The notes beneath the pieces are model-generated. The model ran no database searches, was not told the DNA's origin, and saw only the letters and a program-made list of their open reading frames with translations. Made by a program: the position numbers and the translations under genes. A stretch of DNA of 32,959 bases from Gammaproteobacteria bacterium 54_18_T64 (GTDB lineage: Bacteria > Pseudomonadota > Gammaproteobacteria > Pseudomonadales > Porticoccaceae). Positions 1 through 8,356 of the stretch are shown piece after piece; the first letter of the stretch is position 1, and every line of letters begins with the position of its first letter. Location: assembly GCA_002162825.1 (NCBI GenBank), contig MAAU01000037.1, forward strand, positions 1-32,959. Direction: 5' to 3'.

Positions 1-1599
1 CGCCTCAATATTTCCATGGCCTGCAACCACTGCGATGACCCGGTGTGTTTGAAAGGCTGCCCCACGCGCGCCTACACCAAGTACGCCGAATACGGTGCAG
101 TCTTGCAAGATCCCGACATCTGCTTTGGCTGCGGCTACTGCACCTGGGTCTGCCCCTACAACGCCCCCCAGCTCGACCCGGTGAAGGGCGAAGTCACCAA
201 GTGCAATATGTGTGTCGACCGCCTGGAAGTCGGCCTCAAGCCCGCCTGTGTCTCCGCCTGTTTGGGCAACGCCCTGGACTTCGGTGTTATCGATAATATT
301 CCCGAAAATCGCATCGAGGCGAAGACCGCCATTCCCGGCTTCCCCACCACCGATATCACCCAGCCGAATATTCGCTTTCAGCAAACCCGTTCGACCCAAC
401 GGGAAATGACCCGCACCGACTCCATGCCGCTGAAATATCACAAAGACGACAGCGTCGGCATCTTCACACCCAAGGTCGATAAAAAGCACGGCGAAAAGAA
501 ACACTGGAACTGGCGCAAGCTGCTGACCTCTCACGAGAGCGCTCACGTTATCTTTACCCTCAGCACCCAGGCGGTACTCGGTGCCTTTTTGATTGTCGTC
601 ACTGCGGGCCTCATTAACCTCGAGGCTCTGGCCGCCCTCAATAGCGCTGCCGTGAAGCTGCCCCTGCTCGGCATTATGTTTGTGATGCTCACCTACGGTC
701 TGTTCAAACTCAATATGCACCTGGGCAAACCCCACCGCTTTTATCGGGGCTTTAATAACCTACGACTCTCGCCCCTCAGTCGGGAAATCGCCGGTATCAC
801 CGGCTTTTACACCTTCTTGATGGCCTATGTCTTTTTCTCGCTGTTTGACAATGCTGTATGCAACTTACTGGCTAATGCCTCCGGTGTACTCGGCGCCATC
901 AGCGGTCTGATCGGTCTGTACTATATGTATAAGATCTACCGCATCAAGGCGCGGCCCTTTTGGGATCACTGGCAAACCGGCACTGCCTTCTTCGGTAATA
1001 CCCTCAGCTACGGTGCCCTACTGACCGGCCTGATTAGCTTGCCCCTACTCAGTGCTGAGCAATCCCTACTGGCACTGGCCGGCCCCTTGATGGCACTGAT
1101 TGCCCTCGGCCTGGGCGTCGAACTGATCGGCCATATCGCCCACAGCCGCGCCATGAGCAGCCTCGAAAATGAAGGCGCTGCCTCCTGGTATTTACAGACC
1201 ACTCGCTACGGCAAAGCCTGGATCACCCGCAACGTGCTACTCGGTTTGAGTTTTGCTAGCGCTCTCCTGCTACTGGTGACGGCTCCCAGCGGCACTCTCG
1301 CCCTTATCGGCTGGTCGGCATTGGCCCTACTGATGATTAGCGCAGGCGCGATCAGTCGCTCATTGTTCTTTGTGCTGGTCATACCCACCACCATGCCCGG
1401 CGCCTTTTTCTGGAAGAACAAAGCCTTTGAAGAGCACGCCCGTGAATCGGGTCTGGTCGATATGGAACAGGTCGGTGTGGTGCGTGAACTGCACGGCAAA
1501 TTCAAGCTCGACGAGCTACTTGAAACCATTCGCACCACCAGTCCCAGCACCCTGTTCAAGCACATCAAGGATATCGTTGTTTGGAAAAAAATCAGCTAG
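1..1599 (+). CDS. DmsB-DmsC fusion: four-cluster 4Fe-4S ferredoxin joined to a membrane quinol-oxidising anchor (5' partial)
   Basis: The reading frame is open at base 1, and the residues before the Met at base 16 (RLNIS) continue the DmsB-type sequence, so the true start lies upstream. Counting from that Met, three cysteine groups are visible: C3/C6/C11/C15, C36/C39/C42/C46 and C63/C66/C78/C82. This is the DmsB pattern with the first group cut off. After a hydrophilic linker (about 110-170), roughly eight hydrophobic helices follow to residue 475, resembling the DmsC/YnfH anchor. In this family electrons pass from membrane quinol through the Fe-S subunit to a molybdopterin catalytic subunit, here presumably encoded just upstream. 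DmsB and DmsC are separate proteins in E. coli; here they are one chain. The 3' end overlaps ravA by 19 bp. The physiological substrate cannot be told from this part. Confidence 0.86.
   Translation, partial: RLNISMACNHCDDPVCLKGCPTRAYTKYAEYGAVLQDPDICFGCGYCTWVCPYNAPQLDPVKGEVTKCNMCVDRLEVGLKPACVSACLGNALDFGVIDNIPENRIEAKTAIPGFPTTDITQPNIRFQQTRSTQREMTRTDSMPLKYHKDDSVGIFTPKVDKKHGEKKHWNWRKLLTSHESAHVIFTLSTQAVLGAFLIVVTAGLINLEALAALNSAAVKLPLLGIMFVMLTYGLFKLNMHLGKPHRFYRGFNNLRLSPLSREIAGITGFYTFLMAYVFFSLFDNAVCNLLANASGVLGAISGLIGLYYMYKIYRIKARPFWDHWQTGTAFFGNTLSYGALLTGLISLPLLSAEQSLLALAGPLMALIALGLGVELIGHIAHSRAMSSLENEGAASWYLQTTRYGKAWITRNVLLGLSFASALLLLVTAPSGTLALIGWSALALLMISAGAISRSLFFVLVIPTTMPGAFFWKNKAFEEHARESGLVDMEQVGVVRELHGKFKLDELLETIRTTSPSTLFKHIKDIVVWKKIS
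1567..1571 (+). promoter_or_regulatory. Ribosome binding site deciding the TTG start of ravA
   Basis: AAGGA lies nine bases before TTG at 1581, within the last codons of the Dms fusion gene. It supports the TTG over the next in-frame ATG at 1671, which would cut into the helix preceding the Walker A strand. Confidence 0.55.
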
Positions 1600-3200
1600 A
1601 GGCAGCCGCGATAAGCCCCGAGACAAATGCCGCCGATCTAAAATCTCGCCTCGCACGCCTACTCACCTGTATGCAGAGTGGGCTGATCGAGCGCGAGACG
1701 GCGACACGTCTCACCCTGCTGGCTGCCTTGAGTGGTGAACACAGCCTACTGATTGGTCCACCTGGTACAGCAAAAAGCGTACTCGCGCGCCGCCTGCACC
1801 TGGCCTTTGAGCCGGGCCATTATTTCGAGCGCTTACTGACGCGCTTTTCCGTACCGGAAGAATTGTTCGGGCCCCTGTCGATCAAGGCCCTGGAAAATGA
1901 TCGCTACGAGCGCCTCACCGAGCGCTACCTACCCAGCGCCAATATAGCCTTCCTCGACGAGGTGTTTAAGGCCAATAGCGCCATTCTCAACACCCTGCTC
2001 ACCCTGCTCAACGAGGGCGAATTTGATAACGGCGACTGCCGGGTAAAAGTACCCCTGATCTCCGTTGTGGGTGCCAGTAACGAATTACCTGGCGACGATG
2101 AGCTGCAGGCCCTCTACGACCGTTTTATCTGTCGCTACAATGTTCAGGCCGTGACTGACATTAACTTTGTCGCCCTACTAGAACTCGATGAAAAAACTAT
2201 CCAGCCCGCTGCTAAGGATCGCTTAAGCCACGCCGAGGTTGATGCGATTCAAATGAGCGCTCAGACCCTAGCCCTGTCTGCAGATGCCCTTGCACTCCTC
2301 AAGGCCCTAAGGCCCTATCTCGCCGAACAAAATATTGTCGTCTCCGACCGCCGTTGGCGCAAGGTCGTCAAATTACTGAAAATTGCCGCCCACACCAATG
2401 GCCAGTCTGAGGTTTCTCTATGGGACTGCTGTCTGCTACAACACTGCCTGTGGAATGCGCCCGCCGAACAAGACGTAATTGCACAGTGGTTGAACACGCA
2501 GATTGGCGCCGGCAGCGGCTTTAAGACCGAGCGCCTGGAAAAATTGATCGCCACCTGGGAAAGCACTCTGCAAGCCGATCAGAATAGTCAAACGCAAACC
2601 GGCAATGACCAGGGCCAACACCTCTACCTACGACGCGACGGAAAACAAACCACCGCTAATAGCGAGCAAGAGTGGGCCCGGCGCGACGGTTTGGCCCTGT
2701 ATTTATCGCCCCCCGACCAGGATGAGCGCAGCAACGACAACCGGGGGTATACCGAACGAGAGCTGAGCGAGAGTTTTTTTGACCAGCACTATCAACAGTG
2801 TCATATCGACGGCCACTGGCAGCATATCGACCAGTACCTGGCCGATCCCGCTAACCGCTTAATCTATCACCACCAGAACCCACCCTGTATGGAAGCTACC
2901 GAGCACCCCGAAAGTTTTATTCGCGGCCGACTCGAGGAAAGCCATAAACTGACTAGCGATATCACAGCCCTGCGGCAAAGTGTCGAACAGGGCTACGACG
3001 CCATTGACCGAGCACTGGGCCAGCACCTGTGGGTTTCCGTCGCTTATATTGCCAACGCGAAACAAAGCCTGAGTGACAAGCTAGAAAAGGTTGCGGCCTT
3101 TCAACAGCGACTCCATCTTGTGGTCGAGGCCTATCGAGGCTTAGCCAGGGGGGAAAACCCAGCCACTGTCCCTGTAAATAATGACAGTAAGATAGCCTAG
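1581..3200 (+). CDS. ravA: RavA, MoxR-family AAA+ ATPase
   Basis: MoxR-type AAA+ ATPase of the RavA group. Walker A is GPPGTAKS at residues 59-66, Walker B is IAFLDE at 122-127, and the blocks TRFSVPEELFGPLSIKAL and ASNELP are characteristic of RavA. In E. coli RavA forms hexamers, works with the VWA protein ViaA, binds the inducible lysine decarboxylase, and the pair associates with respiratory Fe-S enzymes such as Nuo and fumarate reductase. The start is TTG, chosen from its ribosome binding site, and lies 19 bp inside the preceding gene, which implies translational coupling to the Fe-S/anchor protein. The length, 539 residues, is close to the roughly 500 usual for RavA. viaA follows after 10 bp, confirming the assignment over other MoxR subfamilies. 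Confidence 0.93.
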   Translation: MEKNQLEAAAISPETNAADLKSRLARLLTCMQSGLIERETATRLTLLAALSGEHSLLIGPPGTAKSVLARRLHLAFEPGHYFERLLTRFSVPEELFGPLSIKALENDRYERLTERYLPSANIAFLDEVFKANSAILNTLLTLLNEGEFDNGDCRVKVPLISVVGASNELPGDDELQALYDRFICRYNVQAVTDINFVALLELDEKTIQPAAKDRLSHAEVDAIQMSAQTLALSADALALLKALRPYLAEQNIVVSDRRWRKVVKLLKIAAHTNGQSEVSLWDCCLLQHCLWNAPAEQDVIAQWLNTQIGAGSGFKTERLEKLIATWESTLQADQNSQTQTGNDQGQHLYLRRDGKQTTANSEQEWARRDGLALYLSPPDQDERSNDNRGYTERELSESFFDQHYQQCHIDGHWQHIDQYLADPANRLIYHHQNPPCMEATEHPESFIRGRLEESHKLTSDITALRQSVEQGYDAIDRALGQHLWVSVAYIANAKQSLSDKLEKVAAFQQRLHLVVEAYRGLARGENPATVPVNNDSKIA

Positions 3201-3210
3201 CGGGCCGATT

Positions 3211-4995
3211 GTGAACCTGGGCCTACTTGAAGATGAGTTTTCCGCCCTCGACGCCCTACCCGATGCCCTCTATGACGTGGTGATCACCCATACCCACGGG
3301 CCCCTGTTAACCCGCGCGCGGGGCATAATGCAGTGGCGCGAGAAGCTCCTCGCCGGCCAACTACCCGAATTGCATGAACTTTGCTGGCCCGAGAAAGAAC
3401 TGCGTACAATTCTACTGATGCGCCTCGAAACCCTGGAACTTGCCGAGTTGTGTTCGGGTCAGGAAAGCCTCACCGACAGCGTATTAATAGATATTTGTGA
3501 GGGTGTAATCAGCGCCGCAGACTACCTCGCTCTCACGGCCAATAAATTTAATGACAAACTAGCACAACGACAGCAGATTAGTGACAAGGATTCATCCTTT
3601 CGCGCCGAAGACGGCCTGGCCGATCATGTAGAAAGTCGCAGCCCACAGGCGATGACACAATCCGCGCCGAAGAAACGTGGGCCCACCCCCACAAGCCAGG
3701 CCAAGCCTGCCCAAGAAAGGGGCAATAACCGCCAGCAGCAAGGCGCCACAGCTACTCGCCAGGGCCAAGCCACGCAGAGCGTGGCGACCCCGCCCACTTC
3801 AAGCCAACATGGAAATACGGAGAGCAGCCAAACATCGGCCCCGCAAGGCACTCGGCAACAAAACCCGGCTCAAGCGCTCACTAAAATCCACAGCGCCGCG
3901 CAGGAGGGCCGCAACACGCTGCAGCAACGCTGGCAAAATCTCGCCGACAACTGGCGGCAGCTCCAAGAAGTGGAGCGCTCAATTGACAGAAAGAAACCAC
4001 TCCAGCACAAGGCATTCGCGTCAAAAAAAGAGGCGCTGAAGAGCAGCTTGCCCGGCCGCGGCTGGGACTTAAGTACCGGCCAACTCAACTCACAGGGTTG
4101 GCGAAATATTATTCGCTACCGGCAAGGTATTAAAAAACACCCCGAGTTGATTTCCTTTATCGACGCCATTGGGCGTGAAAGAAAAAGTAGCGGCAGGGAC
4201 CAAGCCGCCACTATCGACACCCGTCCACAAACCAGGTCGCAGTCTGCGGTACATGACAAGGGCGAGCGCGGCCGTAATATACCTCGCAAAGCCCTGGAAA
4301 TGGATGGCATCGAACGGGGTGACGATATCAATCGCATGCTCCCTACAGAGCTGGCTCTACTCTGTCACCCCATCCTGAAAACCCTGTGGCACGCGCGCCG
4401 CGCCGAACGCTTACTACTGCTCTACCAACATCAAGCCAAACGCGAGCCGGAACAAAAGAAAGGAGGGATAAAGGCAAAACAAGGTGAGCCTAGCGAACGG
4501 GGGCGTCAAGGCCAATCCAGTTTGGCGCGCGGCCCCATCATCCTCTGCCTCGACACCTCGGGTTCAATGCACGGCGAGCCCGAGCACATCGCCAAGGCGG
4601 TAGTGCTGGAAGCCCTACAAATGGCTCATCGCGAACAGCGGCCCTGTTATCTCTATGCCTTCAGTGGCCCCGAGCAAACGACCTGCCATCAACTCGACCT
4701 GCGCCAGGGTGGACTCATCGAAGTGCTTGATTTTTTACAATTTTCATTTCATGGCGGCACCGATTTACCCCAGGCTCTGCAATTAGCCCTGCATAAACAA
4801 AGGCAAAAGGGGTGGCAAAAAGCCGATATCTTACTGGTATCCGACGGGCGCTTCCCCCTCGACAAAAAAATTCTTGACGAAATACAGCAATGTAAAAAAA
4901 CACGGCACTTACGCGTGTTCGGCATACTAACCGGCAGCTGGCAACTGAGTGGTATGCAAGTACTGTGCAATGACACCCTACGCATACGCTACTAA
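3211..4995 (+). CDS. viaA: ViaA, VWA-domain partner of RavA
   Basis: GTG start ten bases after ravA. The C-terminal von Willebrand A domain keeps a full metal-ion-dependent adhesion site: DTSGSM at 448-453, Thr517 in HGGTD and Asp545 in VSDG. The middle block around GRGWDLSTGQLNSQGW (about residues 282-297) and the following HPEL/GRER segment match E. coli ViaA, which is what separates it from generic VWA proteins. At 594 residues it is about 110 longer than E. coli ViaA (483). The excess is a Gln/Thr/Pro/Ala-rich, probably disordered stretch at about 120-235, and a second basic low-complexity stretch precedes the VWA domain (about 405-440). ViaA stimulates RavA ATPase activity, and the pair is thought to act on Fe-S respiratory complexes at the membrane. 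The gene ends only 14 bp from the convergent patatin gene, with no obvious terminator between. Confidence 0.93.
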   Translation: MNLGLLEDEFSALDALPDALYDVVITHTHGPLLTRARGIMQWREKLLAGQLPELHELCWPEKELRTILLMRLETLELAELCSGQESLTDSVLIDICEGVISAADYLALTANKFNDKLAQRQQISDKDSSFRAEDGLADHVESRSPQAMTQSAPKKRGPTPTSQAKPAQERGNNRQQQGATATRQGQATQSVATPPTSSQHGNTESSQTSAPQGTRQQNPAQALTKIHSAAQEGRNTLQQRWQNLADNWRQLQEVERSIDRKKPLQHKAFASKKEALKSSLPGRGWDLSTGQLNSQGWRNIIRYRQGIKKHPELISFIDAIGRERKSSGRDQAATIDTRPQTRSQSAVHDKGERGRNIPRKALEMDGIERGDDINRMLPTELALLCHPILKTLWHARRAERLLLLYQHQAKREPEQKKGGIKAKQGEPSERGRQGQSSLARGPIILCLDTSGSMHGEPEHIAKAVVLEALQMAHREQRPCYLYAFSGPEQTTCHQLDLRQGGLIEVLDFLQFSFHGGTDLPQALQLALHKQRQKGWQKADILLVSDGRFPLDKKILDEIQQCKKTRHLRVFGILTGSWQLSGMQVLCNDTLRIRY

Positions 4996-5009
4996 ACCGG
5001 AAAAACACC

Positions 5010-5864
5010 TTATGGCTTGTCGCTTGCAGCCCTTTCAGTAAATACCTTTAGGGGTATAACCTCCATCGCGGTGTTATAACCCTGTAAAAACAACTGTTCT
5101 TTGTCGGCATCACTGAGATTAAATTCAACCGGTGATATCGAACCGGTATTCACCACGACGGTGTTATCCCAGAATTTATCATTAATATATTCCCGGGAAA
5201 TAGTGTTCATAAATGTACGAACCAATAAGGTCAAATAGCTTTTCAAGGGGAACAGGCCGCCGACAGATACATTATTGGACAGATCAACACTGCGCATGCG
5301 AAAGCAAATAACCGGCGTACCACAGCCCGACCAATCTCGGTGTAAGGCGTCTTCTGCCAAAATACTGCCATCCACCAAGATGTGTTCACCATATTGATTA
5401 AAGGTAAACAGTAGGGGGATGGACATCGAGTAGCGCACCGCCTTTGAAACCATCAGATCCGGAGTCAACTCTCGATTAAAAATAACCGGGCTGCCCGTCA
5501 TGACATCGGTGGCAACAATGTGCAGATTGCGCGACAGATCTTTAAAACAGCGACCCTCTAGAAAGCTCTCCACCCATTGTTCAAAACCATCACCGGTACT
5601 CAAGCCACCGGCCTTGAGTAACTGACGCAGGGAATAACCCTTAAATTGTGAGAAATTCGTTTCCAGAGCTAGCTTTTTAATATTCGGCAGGGATAAGCCA
5701 GCCGCATACAGCGCACCGATGATACTGCCACCCGACACGCCCACCAGATGGTCAAATTTGACATCGAGGGTTTCCAGAGCGTGAAGAATACCAATATGCG
5801 CCGACAGCCGGGTGCCACCCCCTGCAAAAATAGGTACGAAGTCGCTGCCCCCCTGTTGCTCCAT
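5010..5864 (-). CDS. Patatin-like phospholipase
   Basis: Serine acyl hydrolase of the patatin family. The oxyanion-hole loop GGGTRL is at residues 15-20, the nucleophile Ser44 sits in GVSGGS, and the partner Asp165 is in LVDGS, where DGG or DGA is more usual. No signal peptide or membrane helix is seen, so it is probably cytosolic or peripheral, acting on membrane lipids. The ATG at 5864 is preferred over the adjacent TTG at 5867 because GGGGAGG stands four bases before the ATG. It is 59 bp downstream of the last glycosyltransferase of the EPS operon and on the same strand, so it may be co-transcribed. A functional link to polysaccharide export is not shown. Its substrate is unknown. Confidence 0.88.
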   Translation of the reverse strand: MEQQGGSDFVPIFAGGGTRLSAHIGILHALETLDVKFDHLVGVSGGSIIGALYAAGLSLPNIKKLALETNFSQFKGYSLRQLLKAGGLSTGDGFEQWVESFLEGRCFKDLSRNLHIVATDVMTGSPVIFNRELTPDLMVSKAVRYSMSIPLLFTFNQYGEHILVDGSILAEDALHRDWSGCGTPVICFRMRSVDLSNNVSVGGLFPLKSYLTLLVRTFMNTISREYINDKFWDNTVVVNTGSISPVEFNLSDADKEQLFLQGYNTAMEVIPLKVFTERAASDKP

Positions 5865-5923
5865 CAAGCCTCCCCAAACTGTTTAACGAGTTTTTGGCCT
5901 TCTACCTGCTTCGTTTGTAACTG

Positions 5924-7126
5924 TTATTCAGTGATTTCGGCAAAGGCAATCAGTAGCTGATCTACCCGGTGCTGCCAACTATTCTCTTTGGCATAAGCAA
6001 TAATACCTTCTACCTGCCACTCATTACTCAAGGCTGCCGCTATGCCCCCTCGCAGGGCCTCCGGCTGCCCAAAGGGTACAATAGTACCTAGTTCATCGCG
6101 ACAAACCACCTCGGGGTTGCCACCGACATCACTCGTCACTACCGCAAGGCCACAGGCCATCGCCTCAAGAAAGACGTTTGCCCAGCCCTCGTTGGCCGTC
6201 GGTAGTACAAAAAGATCGGCGGCGGAAAGCGGCCAGCATAGTTCATCCGGTACTACAGAACCCAAAAATAGCACGCGCTGAGCCACACCTAAATCTTTAG
6301 CCTGGGTTTCCAGACGCTCGCGCCAGTCGCCCTCTGCGCACGCCCCACCCACTACTAAGTAGTACAAAGCCGGGTATTGTTCAAGCAGGGCCGGCATAAG
6401 TTCTATCACGCGATGAAAGCCCTTGCGTTCGACCAGGCCGCCCACCGTCACCAGTACCTTGGCATCGACAGGCAGCCCTAGGCGAGTGCGGGCCGCCTCT
6501 TGACTCTGGGGGGCAAAGCGTTCGGTATCGACGCCATTACCGACAACTTGTATTTTTTCCTTATCGGCACCCAGGTCGACAACATGGCGTTTCAGTGAAT
6601 CGGCAACGGCAAAGACACGCGCCGCACGCTGCAGGGCGGTTAAAATCTTGCGCCGCTTCACCCCATCTTTGCAATGGGGAACTTCGGTACCCCGCAAGGT
6701 GATCGTCACCGGAACCCGCAACCAACATCCCAGCAGCGTTGCCGCATAGCCGTCGGGCCAGGCGAAGTGCGAATCGATCAAGCTGAATTGAAAACTACGC
6801 TTGAGGCGCAACAAAAGCAACAAACTACACAGGGCCATCGACAAGCCATCGAGATTGCGTAAGAGGCCAGGAACAGCCAGAAAGCGCGGGTGATAGACCA
6901 TCACCCCCTGCTGTTCTTCAAATTTCGGAGGTTGTAGGCGATAACCCGGCTTGAAATAACGAATCAAGCCCTGCAGGGGGAACCAGGGAACGGGCGATAC
7001 CACCACCAGGGGTAGATGTTTACCAACCCGAAACATGCGTTCGCGTATAAACAGACCGGCCCCGGGTTGTACCTTGCTGGGGAAGAGAGATGAAAAAACC
7101 AACAGCCTTGGCGAATGTTCTGTCAC
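5924..7126 (-). CDS. GT4-family glycosyltransferase of the EPS operon
   Basis: GT-B fold glycosyltransferase, family 4. The N-terminal domain opens with LLVFSSLFPSK. The C-terminal nucleotide-sugar domain has VGGLVERKGFHRVIE and the E-x7-E element in EGWANVFLEAMACG, followed by TSDVGGNPEVV. It transfers a sugar from a nucleotide donor to the growing lipid-linked repeat on the cytosolic face; donor and linkage cannot be read from the sequence. An upstream-extended frame would start at a TTG (7189) inside the neighbouring gene. The GTG at 7126, two bases after that gene's stop, gives MTEHSPRLLVF and is preferred, although no strong ribosome binding site precedes it. This is the last glycosyltransferase of the transcript. 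Confidence 0.85.
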   Translation of the reverse strand: MTEHSPRLLVFSSLFPSKVQPGAGLFIRERMFRVGKHLPLVVVSPVPWFPLQGLIRYFKPGYRLQPPKFEEQQGVMVYHPRFLAVPGLLRNLDGLSMALCSLLLLLRLKRSFQFSLIDSHFAWPDGYAATLLGCWLRVPVTITLRGTEVPHCKDGVKRRKILTALQRAARVFAVADSLKRHVVDLGADKEKIQVVGNGVDTERFAPQSQEAARTRLGLPVDAKVLVTVGGLVERKGFHRVIELMPALLEQYPALYYLVVGGACAEGDWRERLETQAKDLGVAQRVLFLGSVVPDELCWPLSAADLFVLPTANEGWANVFLEAMACGLAVVTSDVGGNPEVVCRDELGTIVPFGQPEALRGGIAAALSNEWQVEGIIAYAKENSWQHRVDQLLIAFAEITE

Positions 7127-7128
7127 CG

Positions 7129-8337
7129 CTAAGTACCCGATACCAGCCCAGGATAAACCGAGCGATAGTTCGCCACACTGACTCGCCAATTGCGCTCGGT
7201 CTCGACATAATCACGACCCGCTCTTTTTAGCTGTGGCCAATTCTCTTCCGCTGCCAAGAGCCCAACCACCGTTGCCGCCAAATCCTCGGCATCACCCGCT
7301 TTAAAGAGGCAACCATTTTGCCGATCCCGTATCAGCTCTCTGTGCCCACCGACATCGGAGGCGACAACCAAGCGGCCCTGTGCCATGGCTTCGAGCGGTT
7401 TTAATGGTGTTACCAGCTCCGTCAGGCGCATGGCCAGCCGGGGGTAGACAAAAACATCGACCTGGTTGTAATACGCCTGCACCTGGTCGTGAGGTACGCG
7501 GCCGGTAAAAATTACCTGCCGATCCAGGCCAAGGTCTTTGACTTTATTTTTAATCAAGGCTTCCTGCGGGCCACCACCCACCAACAACAGTCGAATATTG
7601 GGTGAGTCCTGTAACATCCGAGGCATGGCATCTAATAATAAAGGCAAGCCCTCATAGGCATAAAAAGAACCGATAAAACCCAATACCGTTTTGCCCTCAA
7701 GGTCCAACTTTTCCCGTAGGCCCGTATCGGCTTCGACACCAAAGGTAAAACGTTCAATATCGACAGCATTGGCGATCACCGTCACTTTCTTGGCCGCTAT
7801 GCCACGGCTGACAATATCACTACGCAAGCCTTCACAAATGGTGGTGACCGCGTCGGCACGGCGAAACACATGGGTCTCCAGGGCTTTTGTCAGGCGATAA
7901 CGCAGCCCGCCCTCATTACTCGTGCCGTGGTCAACCGCCGCATCTTCCCAAAAGGCACGGCATTCATAAACCACGGGGATATTATGGCGCCGCCCGGCCC
8001 TGACTGCGGCAAGTCCGTTGAGAGCCGGTGAATGGGCATGGAGTACATCCGGCTTAACTTCTTTGATCACCTCATCAATACGCCGTTCTAGACTGCGAAC
8101 AATCGCCACTTGGTTGAGCAAGGGCAGACGCGATAGCAAGCTCGCTTTAGAGCGGGTGCGAAAAAACTGAAAACCGTCGACCTCTTCAACATCGTCAGTA
8201 GCGCCCTGATGCTTTGCCGAGGTCAAGTGGTAGGTTTGCCAACCCATGGCCCGCTGCTGCTCAAGAATGGCGCGGGTGCGGAAGGTATAGCCACTGTGTA
8301 GGGGAATCGAATGATCGAGAATGTGGAGAATCTTCAT
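7129..8337 (-). CDS. Exosortase A-associated glycosyltransferase (TIGR04063-like)
   Basis: GT4 glycosyltransferase starting MKILHILDHSIPLHSGYTFR, the opening typical of the glycosyltransferase that travels with exosortase A loci (TIGR04063 in my recollection; not searched). Family features visible: HAHSPALNGLAA in the first domain, GFIGSFYAYEGL at the domain junction, and LKPLEAMAQGRLVVASDVGGHRELI with the E-x-x-A nucleotide-sugar element. It is 402 residues long, the usual GT4 size. It follows the amidotransferase gene after 19 bp and is followed by another GT4 gene after two bases. It should add one sugar of the exopolysaccharide repeat unit in the cytosol; specificity is unknown. Confidence 0.88.
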   Translation of the reverse strand: MKILHILDHSIPLHSGYTFRTRAILEQQRAMGWQTYHLTSAKHQGATDDVEEVDGFQFFRTRSKASLLSRLPLLNQVAIVRSLERRIDEVIKEVKPDVLHAHSPALNGLAAVRAGRRHNIPVVYECRAFWEDAAVDHGTSNEGGLRYRLTKALETHVFRRADAVTTICEGLRSDIVSRGIAAKKVTVIANAVDIERFTFGVEADTGLREKLDLEGKTVLGFIGSFYAYEGLPLLLDAMPRMLQDSPNIRLLLVGGGPQEALIKNKVKDLGLDRQVIFTGRVPHDQVQAYYNQVDVFVYPRLAMRLTELVTPLKPLEAMAQGRLVVASDVGGHRELIRDRQNGCLFKAGDAEDLAATVVGLLAAEENWPQLKRAGRDYVETERNWRVSVANYRSVYPGLVSGT

Positions 8338-8356
8338 ACTGTCAAAGGGCCCAGGA

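Noticed and set aside
1581-3200. Methanol-dehydrogenase-type MoxR or gas-vesicle GvpN ATPase
   Set aside because: Sequence blocks and the ViaA gene next door identify RavA specifically.
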